Shown here: in pieces, positions 39,501-48,826 of the stretch | How positions within the stretch are numbered: position 1 is the stretch's first letter | Layout: each line of letters begins with the position of its first letter | DNA from: Auanema rhodensis | Taxonomy: Eukaryota > Nematoda > Chromadorea > Rhabditida > Rhabditidae | Direction: 5' to 3' | DNA: 64,000 nucleotides | NCBI GenBank assembly: GCA_964057225.1 | Contig: OZ059898.1 | Location: 4,092,001 to 4,156,000 of the forward strand | Program-made: the position numbers and the translations under genes | The notes under the pieces: model-generated | Told to the model about the DNA's origin: nothing | The model's input: the letters and a program-made list of their open reading frames with translations, nothing else | The model's database searches: none

Positions 39501-39800
39501 CCGATTTACAATTTTTTCATTCAAACGCCTTCGTTTAGTAGAAACGGTTTCCTCACAATTCTCATCTTCACATTTATCGTTTGCTTTATGCCTTTTAGCA
39601 AATCGAATATCATTTTCATCTTCTAAAAATATTATATTGAAATATAGTTCTCCAATAATATTCTAACTCTTAGAATCCCCTTTTCTTAGTCGTCTTGGGG
39701 ACGTAGATGGATTGATAGTTTCCAGTTTTTTGCTTATTCGAAGTTTATTATTATTTTCAGTAGGCATTGCACCAGCGAATGAGGGAGCTGCTGGCGGCAT
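36529..39800 (-). CDS. JADE-family PHD / extended-PHD chromatin protein
   Basis: Sixteen exons, 795 aa, in frame (plus-strand coordinates): 39668-39800, 39340-39622, 39215-39297, 39043-39166, 38737-38998, 38611-38694, 38480-38566, 38065-38435, 37904-38021, 37783-37860, 37640-37740, 37488-37596, 37330-37449, 37132-37287, 37001-37089, 36529-36718. The N-terminus is acidic with basic patches; an enhancer-of-polycomb-like segment contains DRLDEIWLEELN. PHD1 has CDIC, CDGCNMCVHMSCYG and WICQKC; the extended PHD has CLLCPTRGGALK, WAHVACALWIPE, CCVCDTRQGACIQC and FHVTCGLRSGLEMR. VYEYWKLKR and GKPLIRNP further on match the JADE layout better than BRPF. JADE proteins target HBO1-type histone acetyltransferase complexes to H3. 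Start: first Met in frame after an acceptor-like ctatcttaag. No bromo- or PWWP domain is seen, which argues against BRPF/LIN-49. Confidence 0.85.
36719..37000 (-). other. last intron of the JADE-like gene
   Basis: A 282-base AT-rich intron, the only long one in this gene. Donor gtaagt and acceptor atattcag on the - strand; nothing else is recognised inside. Confidence 0.6.
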
Positions 39801-40304
39801 TCTTTGGCTTAAGATAGCCGAAGGCAAGCGTAATACATACGATAATATATTAATGTTCCAAATCTGAAATAAATACAAATTAAGACATATCCCTGCCATT
39901 CACTTGCTACTCATAAGTTTAAACATGTATATTCTTCATAATACTATGTCAGTTAAATTAAGCATAAAGCAAAAATTACAATATTCAAATTTTTTTCAAA
40001 AAAAAAATGAAAATTCGTGAATTGGCAAGAACAAGAAAATTTAAAACGCACGATACGCGACGCGTGAGGTGGGCGGTCGTGGCGGCAGACTGCGAATCTA
40101 AGTAACGTTTATATGTTGCATTTGTATACTATGCTATTGATCATTTAATAATAATTACATTTGAAAATACCTTTGGGCAAATTTATGTTTCTATATAGTA
40201 ATATAATACAAATATAATTTATAATTGTATAATTACTGGAATAGTTGTATATGTTTTTTCCATTGTTAGTGGTTTGTGGATGGTAGTAATTTTTTATGTT
40301 ACAG
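39801..40304. promoter_or_regulatory. bidirectional promoter between JADE-like and CCCH genes
   Basis: The start codons of two divergent genes lie 504 bp apart. In the middle, 40046-40095 is strikingly GC-rich for this window, with acgcgacgcgtgaggtggg, a gggcgg GC-box and several CpGs. It is the most GC-rich non-coding patch seen. A splice acceptor (atgttacag) ends at 40304, just before the + strand ATG, so that mRNA starts further upstream or is trans-spliced. One shared promoter is inferred, not shown. Confidence 0.55.
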
Positions 40305-41326
40305 ATGGTAGAAGAGAAAATTGATACTAGTTCCTCTATAGCAACCGAAACCCCAATTGCTCAAGATGAACCTGTTTCTGGTTGTATTATTGCTCCTGAC
40401 GAGAAACCTATAGCCAATGGCTCGAATGCTGAAGGGACTAGTAGCGAAGAACGTCCGCGCGAAAAGGGTGGGCGTGGGGAGGACCGGGATGACGTCTGCC
40501 GCGACTTTTTGAAAAACATTTGTAATCGTGGCTCACGTTGCAAGTTCTATCATCCACCGGAAACCCAAGTGCGAAACGATGAAACTATCAATTTCTGCAT
40601 TGACTACCAGGTGTGACTTTGGCCTTTTTGTCTGCGTTTGCGTCTAAAAATTGTTATTAGTTTTCGCTTTTTTAGAATCGCGGGTGCATGCGAGACAACT
40701 GTCGATTTGTTCATGCTGCGCGCGAAGAAGTGGAGCGATACAAGCATACGCGCGAAGTTACTCTTCCGCTAGCTCGAGCCATTGCAGCTGTTACCCAAGG
40801 AGATACCATAGCTGGGATACCTGTTTGCAAAGAGTTTCAATCTGGGAAATGTGCTCGTGGTGCTGCCAGATGTCGTTATTGGCATGTAAACATCGAGGAC
40901 GAACGTGATCGACGGTTGCGCGGATTACCTCCAAGTGGTGGACCTGGCGGTAGATTTGGAGGTCCAGTTGGAGGCAACGGACGGTTTGGACCGGTTATGT
41001 TTGGAGGTCCAGTATTAAGTGGGATGAGAAGACCGGGACCTTCAATGGATGGACCATATGAGAAAAGACCTCGGTTGGAGGATCAGAGAATCATGGAGTT
41101 GGAAAGAAAAAATGCTGAACTAATGAAGGAACTTGAAGTCTTGAAAAGGGAATTGCAACGAGAGCATGAGCGCTACGAAGATCTATATGCTTTATTCCGA
41201 CAACAAGGAGGTGGTTTGGGGGGTGGCGCTGTACCTGCTCCAGCTATGACAAAACAAGGTGCTCCCCCTTCTGTGTATGCTCCGTATGGCGGATGGAATC
41301 CTAGTGCCATGAGTGGATGGCAGTGA
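40305..41326 (+). CDS. CCCH zinc-finger protein, ZC3H10-like
   Basis: Two exons (40305-40610, 40676-41326), 318 aa. Three CCCH fingers: VCRDFLKNICNRGSRCKFYH (about residues 65-84), FCIDYQNRGCMRDNCRFVH (about 98-116) and VCKEFQSGKCARGAARCRYWH (about 150-170). A Gly/Pro-rich linker (GGPGGRFGGPVGGNGRFG) follows, then a coiled coil of about 40 residues (ELERKNAELMKELEVLKREL), and a Gly/Ala/Pro tail ending SAMSGWQ. Three fingers plus a coiled coil match ZC3H10-type RNA-binding proteins. An acceptor sits directly at the ATG. Base composition is much richer in GC than the neighbours and there is only one intron, suggesting high expression. Head-to-head with the JADE-like gene. Confidence 0.88.
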
Positions 41327-41801
41327 CGTGTATATTATCTATGTTCTTTCTTTTCCGTTATGATCTTATTCAGGCGTGTTGTTGTATGTTAAGGATCTTT
41401 GTTTTTTTTTGTTGATCAGTGAAAATAGGTTTTTGAGATTTTAGTTATGGGCAATAATTTTATTTACTTCAATTGCTTCTCTTTACTAGTAACGCTACAG
41501 GTATCTGAGCGGCAGTTCTATATTCACGTGTATGCGTTGTTAATTTCATTCCGTTGTTGCTCTTTTGTATTTAATGTTTTTGAAAGATTATAAATGATTT
41601 ACTGAATTATGCTCATATCAATATTATTATACTCTCGAAACAACCCGGTTTTCGATATAAAATCGAAAGAAAGATGGATGACTATGAATTCGAGTAAAAT
41701 TCTTTCTGGTATAACAGGCAATTCGAGTAGGCAATAACGATACATTGGAAAATATTAGTGCAAAGCATAGCACAGATTAATTTGGAATATATTTAGGTGG
41801 C
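41327..41801. other. convergent 3' intergenic region
   Basis: Lies between the stop codons of the CCCH gene (+) and the RAL gene (-). AT-rich with T runs; it probably holds both 3' UTRs. Nothing else is recognised. Confidence 0.6.
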
Positions 41802-42751
41802 TCACAGAATGCTGCAATGCTTCTTGATTCCTCTCTTTTTCGTCCTTCCACCACTTGCGCCCGCATCTAGCCCAGCTCCTCCAGCTCCTAGAGTTCCCCC
41901 TTTCCTCCTTTTTATTTCACGCATTAGGTCATAAAAGACCTGAACAAAAAATTAAGAGTAAATAACTTTTTAATAAGTCACCTTATCGACATTTTCTCTT
42001 CTTTTAGCAGATGTCTCAATGTACATAACTCCCCATTGCTCTGCTCTAAATCATATGACTTGACTTTTCGCCTTTTTAATGTTTCCGCATGCAAAAAAAA
42101 TCATTTATATACCTTTGTCTTGCTAGTTCCAAGGGAACCACCCTCTCTTCTTTCAAATCAGCTTTATTTCCAACCAAAATGATAGGTACAGAATTATCTG
42201 AGTTTTTCACACGGAGAATTTGTTCTCTGAAATGATAGTTTCATGATATAAACTAAATAGATAAGAACCTGAATTCATTTGTTGCTTCAAAAGACTCTAA
42301 ATCGAGAATGGAAAATACACATATGAAACCTTCTCCACTACGATAATAATTATCCCTAAATTAAATAGAAAAAAATAGAAAAAATAAAGCTAAAATAAAG
42401 CCATACCTAATAGCAGAGTAGTCTTCTTGACCAGCAGTGTCAAGGATATCTATTGAACATTCTTCTCCATCAAGAGCAACCTTTTTTCTGTATGAGTCAG
42501 CTTTCGTGGGCTCATATTCTTCCACAAACTGATATAAAAACATAATATTACATTAAAATAAAAGCCTTACTTCATCGTACATGAATTGAAGAGTAAGAGC
42601 CGATTTTCCTACTCCTCCACTACCTACCATAATGACCTAGTAAACATCTAATTTTAAAAAAAAATGCCTCATAGAAAGTTTTTACCTTATGAACAACAGG
42701 AACATTTCCACCTGGAGGAACCGCAGAACTTTGTTTTTTTATATTGGACAT
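41802..42751 (-). CDS. ral-1: RAL small GTPase
   Basis: Seven exons (42686-42751, 42571-42636, 42407-42528, 42269-42355, 42113-42226, 41982-42045, 41802-41939), 218 aa. All GTPase motifs are intact: P-loop GSGGVGKS, the Ral-specific effector [36 protein letters not shown] and ETSAK. It ends in a basic stretch and CSIL, a CAAX box whose final Leu predicts geranylgeranylation and membrane anchoring. RAL acts through the exocyst in secretion, polarity and vesicle release, downstream of Ras-RalGEF. The start given is the conserved MSNIKKQ Met directly after an acceptor; a longer form is listed next. A long basic/Gly-rich hypervariable region precedes the CAAX box. It converges on the CCCH gene. 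Confidence 0.93.
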
Positions 42752-43336
42752 ACCTAAATCATATAGTTAGGAAAAACCAACTTATAATGCTAAAATAAAT
42801 GACTAATTGTATTGTAGTATAGAAACAAATGCCGTCCAATTAAAAATAAAGTCGCAAAGGTGTATCTTTACATTTTTGAATACACGAAATAGCATTAATG
42901 AATCATAAGAAACATGCGCAAATAAAGTTCAAAAGGTAAAAAGGTTTATACTATTTAACACGTTAGTATTCTTTTTTTAAAAACAATATATCGTATTCTA
43001 ACTGACGTGTATAAACAGAAGATAAGAAATTATAGAAATATGAACCAGATAAAAAATAAAAATTGGTAATGCTGTACTGTGCTATCAATATATTTGTTTC
43101 GTTCAAATAGTGTACATATAGAATGGGCACAAGGCTCGGGCCAAATATAACTTTGAAAAATAAACAATTTTTTGTTTTCTAACATAGGCATCGATAAATA
43201 GATTTGGAAATTGAGCAATCGATGCTAATGTTTTGAATTGTCCTCAATGACTAATAATGGCAAACTTTAATATTTAAACATTTGTTAGTAAGATATGCTC
43301 TAAAGAGCCAATTTAAATTGATATTATTCCACTTAC

Positions 43337-43451
43337 CTTCTATATCATTATTGCGAGAGCTATTGTCTCCTTTGAAGAAGGATATTAATAGTAAGAACCG
43401 TCCTTTGATAAAGGACCATATTCGACGAAATAAATTGCCAGAAGGATGCAT
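43337..43451 (-). CDS. ral-1: alternative N-terminal exon of RAL (long isoform)
   Basis: 115 bases from an ATG (43449-43451) to a consensus donor gtaagtgg. It ends in phase 1 and joins in frame, across a 583-base intron, to the acceptor at 42753, two bases upstream of the short-form ATG. It would add 39 residues, MHPSGNLFRRIWSFIKGRFL and so on, basic and hydrophobic, so possibly a membrane-associating segment. The strong donor, kept frame and acceptor at the downstream ATG support real use; the short form could then come from an internal promoter or trans-splicing at 42753. Expression is not shown. Confidence 0.6.
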
Positions 43452-44402
43452 TACAATAATACAGCAACCATAAGGTAAAAAGCAAATATAAATAGCCTAT
43501 ATCAACTCAAGCCGTTCGAGTTGCTGTTGGCAACCGATTATAAATTATGTCCTCCTCACGTATTTCTAGGGGCGTGGCGAACAGCAACGCAGCAGTCTTT
43601 CGTGAGAACCTTATTTGGCTTTGGTAACAAGCTGTTGTCCAGTTGAGCGATAGTGACCTGTATGTGCTTTGGGTATTTGGCTATTTGAACAACTGCTCGT
43701 TAAATTAGCATCGTACTCTTTACCGGATAAGAAAATTTTATGATATAGGTGACCAGTGAAATATAGTTGCTGTATGAGAATGAAGTAAAAAGGTTCCGAT
43801 TATACTGTTAAAGAAACAATTTGAGATTCTGACGATCAGTCAATAATTCATAAAGCTCAAATATACTCAAGTAAATTATAATAGTACTATTATATGCAAC
43901 GAACCGGATAGTATTCTAGTTGCCACAAAAGGACTAGATGCTGTATACAATTCACATTTGAATCCGCTTATGTGGCAATGTTCAGAGTGAATACTACAGG
44001 TAATCCTGTTAGACCAGTAGTATAAATTTAAACAAAAAGAGAAACAGAAGTTCTACAATGGTATATAAACAAAGGCTTAAAAAAATGTTTGAAGAATGAA
44101 AATTTTAAATTGTTTATATTTGAATAATTGACCTTTTTTAGGAACCCTCAGCAGAATCAAATCATAAAAAATAGAAATGTATGCATTATTTGCGTAATTG
44201 TTTTCGATATGCTGATGAAATTCTGTCGAAAGATTGATGCATAATCGATGGTAATTTCCAAGAAAAAAGTGCGTTGAAATCTACAATTTCAGATTCCAGT
44301 AATGTGGTGGTTTAAAAAAAACATACGTATAAAATTAGTTCCAGATATATACAAGTATAGAATAATAACACTATATATTAATTAAAATAATTCGTTGCGC
44401 TA

Positions 44403-44433
<31 letters not shown>

Positions 44434-44465
44434 AATATTATTGACCGATATATATATATATATAT
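44403..44465. repeat. two (TA)n tracts
   Basis: TA alternation at 44403-44427 and again at 44449-44465, separated by about 20 bases of AT-rich DNA. Confidence 0.85.
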
Positions 44466-45100
44466 GTTGCAGAAGATCCGCCTACTAAACGCTGCTACAT
44501 ATACACTGACGCTCTTTAATTTTAGTTGAAACTTTGAAGCGAAAACTATCTTTTTTTTTTCGTTTTTCACAGAGATTACTACAGATTACTAAGCAAATAG
44601 TACACAAAAATAAGAACATTGTGCAACACATTATTGATTGAATTTGTAGAACTATTTTTTGAAGAGAATTCTCAGTTTTTTAAAGACGAAATTTTACTGA
44701 TCGAGCCATAATGCTTCATCAAACTTGTGAACGAAAAAATCAAATAATGTGAAAAAGAAGAAATTATGAGCACTACTGAAAGAGTAAAATGTTGTAATCG
44801 AAAACTGAAAGCATCAAACCAGAAAGTAGTCAAAATATCTCATTAATCACGAAGAAAATTAGTTGTCTTCTATTATGAGACAGTACAGTTATAAATCATG
44901 AATTCTCAAAAAATAAAGTTCAAGCCATAAATAAAAGAGAAGCAAGTACATATAATGTTATAGTCTATTATTCTAGCTGTTCGCCGTTTTGTCCGAATAT
45001 GGACTAAAACCAAAAATAAACTGTGATGAGACCCCGCTCAAGCAGAAAAGAACAATCAACAAACCAGCTTGCTGAACTCTAAAATTAACACGAATATTGA

Positions 45101-45361
45101 ATTCAGAAAGGACTAGCAGTTGAATTCCCTGATGGGTTACATCCTAATTCAATATCAAATTTGACTAGATTTTTAAAAACTTTAGAATCACGATCTTACA
45201 ACTGCACGCACAATATAAATATAATACAAAAAAATGACAAGACTTTTCAATCAACGGTTCATGAGAACATTACAATGAATAATAAACGTCCAGCTACATT
45301 GATATTGAGCGCGAAATATCAATCGTTGGTGACCCATTTCCCAGAAATTATTTCCAGATGA
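45101..45361 (+). pseudogene. open, coding-like segment of unknown origin
   Basis: 87 codons without a stop, ending in tga at 45359-45361, with no ATG until 45161. The product begins with LAVEFPDGLHPNSISNLTRF and resembles nothing I can name. Just upstream (44985-45080) another frame is open and reads FAVLSEYGLKPKINCDETP, ending in a stop. Together they could be remnants of a mobile element or of a dead gene, or 5' exons of an unrecognised gene. Both fragments are less AT-rich than their surroundings. Confidence 0.2.
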
Positions 45362-45477
45362 AAAGAAACATTTACAACATATTTTAAAACTAAGCAATTG
45401 AGATATTATTTAAAAAAAAAAGATTTTGTTTTCTTGCTGAACATACAATGCACTAGCTTTTTAGCTTATAAATATAT

Positions 45478-46687
45478 TCATTTTTTCCGATATTGCTCAT
45501 TGTGTCTACAACCACGTCTTTTATTTGCAGTTTCTTTTTTAGAAGAAACATTATGATTTTCCTGTTTGGCCAAATCAGAACATGATGATTCTACTTGGTT
45601 TTGTAACTCATTGCTGGATCCAGAAGGTTGTTCAGTCTCAGGTTGAATCTACAAGAACATATAAAATAGGATTGCAACATATCAGACCTGTATGAGATAT
45701 TTTTGCCGTTCTTCATCTTCATCTATAATACCGCCATTCATTTTCTGTTTTCGATAAATCATATCCATTTGGCATTTCTCCGACTTCCATCTATGAATAG
45801 AACAGTGTATACAGCTATTTTCTAGCATGATTACTTGTTCCAGTCAAAATCAAAACTTTGTGAGCTACTCGAAACTGGTAATTCTGTTGCATCGTGAGTT
45901 AATTCCAAACAAAGATTTTCCTCTACAATTTCTCTACATACGGGACAAAGTAAATTCTTAAAAGAAATAAAATAAACAAAACTTGATTAATTGAACTAAC
46001 CAGCTTCAAATTTTGTTTCATTCCGTATGGCAACTTTTCTAGTTCAACGAGTAAATCTTTTTTTCGGTGGGTGATATATATCCTAAAAAACTACAGTTCA
46101 CGACAAAAATCAATTAAACCTGAAGCATGTCTCATGGAAATAATGATCACATGGTGTGGCATAAACTGTGGAGCTAGAAAGATGATCAAAACAAATGTGG
46201 CAAATAGATAGATCCTCATCTTTAATCGTAAATAGAAAATCATTACATAACTAGAAGAGAGCATTAAAGTTTTCCATATTTTTTAAAATTACCTGAAGTA
46301 TGTCAAATATAACATTTTCACCTGAATGCTCCTTCAGGAAATCATTCACATGTTTCTGAAGAATAAAACAATTTTCTTCAGAAATTCCTCTCGGATTTGA
46401 CACGATTACCACAGGCGTAACAGTAGGATACTAAAAAAAATATAGAGCGATTCGACATTTTAATTTAAATACATCGGCAGGGATTTCAAAAGTTAATTTA
46501 ACAAATGATAATATTCCTGATTCTTCGTTAGGCTTGACTTTAATTTTTATCAGAACATTAGAATTCCTGAAACTTTTTCATTAATACAAAACTTCAAGAA
46601 AAGAGACGTTTCATTGGGGTAGGCTACTTCGATTTCATCACCATATATAGATTGCAACACTTCGATTTCTGATTGCAAATCATTCAT
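45478..46687 (-). CDS. RWD-RING E3 ubiquitin ligase, RNF25-like
   Basis: Eight exons (46608-46687, 46473-46566, 46293-46430, 46120-46250, 46001-46082, 45835-45956, 45688-45790, 45478-45648), 306 aa. The N-terminal RWD domain (residues 1-105) opens with SEIEVLQSIYGDEIE and has the YPTVTPVV turn. A RING follows: CHIC, then CDHYFHETC, a long insertion of about 35 residues, then CPVC. RWD plus a RING with a long insertion before the last Cys pair is the RNF25/AO7 layout. Those ligases act with UBE2D/E-type E2s, and in mammals in the stalled-ribosome response. The C-terminal 120 residues are polar, ending in a basic RRGCRHNEQYRKK tail. It starts 200 bp downstream of the SARNP-like stop on the same strand, an operon candidate. 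Confidence 0.85.
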
Positions 46688-46887
46688 TCTGCAAGTTAGC
46701 CCTGATTATCCCTTTATTCGCCAACCATCAGTAATCAATAATTGAAGTAACACAATTATAAGACTGCGAGAACAGTAATATATTATCAAAAGGTTTATTG
46801 AAACGATACAATTATACAATATTGGAATAGTTATTAACGACAACAAAGAGAACAGTGGGCATAACATCATTTGAATACAAAAACAAC

Positions 46888-48165
46888 TTACTTTGAAGGC
46901 TGATGGAATTTACGAAATAAAGCAATAAATGCATCCCAAAAGCCGCCAATGAGCGCAGCTATTACACATGTTCGGAAGTCAAATGTGAGTTTATGTAGCT
47001 TACCTCGAATCCTATCGAAAATTCTTCAGAAAACAATAACAGTATAAATAGATGAGTTAAAGGTTATAACAAGATTAGGTTTACTTCGCAAAGCGTTCAA
47101 GACGAGCTTGCTTTGCTGCTTCGATCTTAAATTTATTTTTAACAGAGAAGAACTAATAAAATTTACCTTGCTATTGTTATTATCTGATCCAAATCGTGCG
47201 GCACGTTTAGCAAGCATACTCGAATCAACCTGAAAACATTTTTCTGTGTACATAAAAATTCAATTCATACCGTTCCAGCAGAACTGGTCTTTCCGTCAGA
47301 ATTGACAGGTATTCCAAATCTTGAAATAAATTAAAGTTTTGAAAAAAAAGAATAAATCAAACCTTTGAGCTCTTTTCAAAAGCTTCTCTTTGGCATCATT
47401 ATCAATATTAGAATTTACAACGCCGAATCTACAAAAAAAGATATACAAAAAATAATAGAAACAAAGAGCAACCTTTCGGCTCTTTTTGCCTTGACATTAT
47501 CTGCGTCACCAGATACGATTCCAAAACTTAAAATGTATACATGAACTATTAAGTATTTATTAACATCATACCGTTCAGCTCTACGTTTTTTAGCTTCATC
47601 ACTTGTCATATCTAAATTGCCAATTGGAAGTCCGAGCCTTTGCGCCCTCTTTACGCGCTCGTCCTTAGTTTCTTCTGCTGGGGCTTGAATTTTATTCTGA
47701 AAGATAATTAATTTTTAAGTTAAACAACTTCATCATACTTTTTCTTTTCCTGTATTATCAGCATCACTTTGTTCCATACCTGTCTTGATATCAGAAGATA
47801 TATCTCCCAAAACATCTGCCGCACTATTGAGAATATCATCTAAACACATGAAGAAATACAACATATAGAAGAGCAAATACCTGAAGGCAAAACGTCTGAA
47901 TCAACAGTTGGATCAAGGATAGCATCCTCTTCAGCCTTAAATACCACAATAATTGTTTCATATAAATTAAGCAATTCTACCTTTCTGATACTCTCAGCAA
48001 GTCTTTCTACTAAAATTGCTTTCTTTCCATCAGTGGGCAAATTTTTTTTTGATAAAGCCTCTTTTAGTTGAGCCATCTAAAAATAGGAAACAACAAATTT
48101 ACAACATAAGATTATAATTAAAGTACCGTCATTTTCTCTAAATCTTTAACACTATTAGTGCTCAT
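46888..48165 (-). CDS. SAP-domain RNA-export factor, SARNP/Tho1-like
   Basis: About eleven exons (48127-48165, 47981-48076, 47881-47935, about 47740-47839, 47572-47696, 47473-47526, 47363-47428, 47271-47319, 47167-47229, 47085-47125, 46888-47011), about 270 aa. The N-terminal SAP helix pair is MAQLKEALSKKNLPTDGKKA with ILVERLAESIRK (residues about 14-45) and binds nucleic acid. An acidic linker follows, then tandem R-A-x-R-(F/L)-G repeats: VKRAQRLG, RRAERFG, KRAERFG, KRAQRFG, KRAARFG and QARLERF. SARNP/Tho1 uses such repeats to contact the UAP56 helicase in the TREX mRNA-export complex. The 3' edge of the fourth exon is uncertain by about one base. The last exon holds an optional in-frame 45-base intron; its hydrophobic end (LIGGFWDAFIALF) is not usual for the family. 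Confidence 0.82.
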
Positions 48166-48826
48166 GATATTGCTTGGAATACCTACAAAAGTAGCTTAAG
48201 ATAAAAAACATCAATATAAAGTAAATAAATAAAACAATATTTGTGTATTCTATTTAAAATTTTATATTACTTCAAGAAGTCCATAGAAGTATTTAGGACC
48301 GACATGAAGTAAATTACAAGCCAATATGAATGGAAAGCAAAATGGTCAAGCGCTTAGATCCGAAAAATTGATGCCAATATATGAAACAAGAATTGCGTAT
48401 TGTACGCAAACAGAAAATGCGCGCGAAGTTCAAAGCTCTAAGTAAAAACAGTCGATACATAAAAATTAACTAATATCACAAGCGGGAATGAAGATTATCT
48501 GAAAAGAAAGATGAGAGTTTTGTGGTAATGTAAAGCTTTTAATGCCACTTGCTTGTGAAGTAAATGTTTTAAACATATCGGAAGTTTTACTTTTTGGATG
48601 TTCTGACAGGATTGAATTATTCTTTATAAACACTTCATGTTGTCCGTTTGTGAGACTATTGATATGAGTTGTTACTTGCATTTTATTGGAGAGAGCCAAA
48701 ACTTAGAGGTTTGAATGATAAGACGACATTAGTTCTTAGCGATAAGCAAACCATTGCTCTCTGAGTTCCTTTTTTGTGGTGTTCTGTTTTATTGCTTCTT
48801 GAAAGCCTTTGCTCTGAGGATTCTAT
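48166..48826. other. divergent intergenic region
   Basis: Separates the SARNP-like start (-) from the esterase-like start (+). It probably contains both promoters, plus the small - strand ORF at 48466-48699. On the - strand an acceptor (acttttgtag) lies 17 bases before the SARNP ATG, fitting spliced-leader addition. Confidence 0.5.
48466..48699 (-). CDS. hypothetical small protein, 77 aa
   Basis: A single open exon of 78 codons including the stop. The residue mix is normal for protein (MQVTTHINSLTNGQHEVF near the start; SQASGIKSFTLPQNSHLSF towards the end) and composition is less AT-rich than intergenic DNA. A tttcag acceptor lies inside, so the true 3' end may be spliced differently. It sits 300 bp upstream of the SARNP-like gene on the same strand and could be the first gene of the same transcript. 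No family, signal peptide or membrane segment recognised; chance is possible. Confidence 0.35.
   Translation of the reverse strand: MALSNKMQVTTHINSLTNGQHEVFIKNNSILSEHPKSKTSDMFKTFTSQASGIKSFTLPQNSHLSFQIIFIPACDIS

Larger units (their letters stand above)
43452..45477. other. intergenic region upstream of RAL
   Basis: About 2 kb. The first 200 bases (43500-43660) are less AT-rich, with aggggcgtggcg at about 43569, and probably hold the RAL promoter (- strand). TA tracts lie at 44403-44427 and 44449-44465. Coding-like fragments without a full gene lie at 44985-45080 and 45101-45361 and are described separately. Confidence 0.55.
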
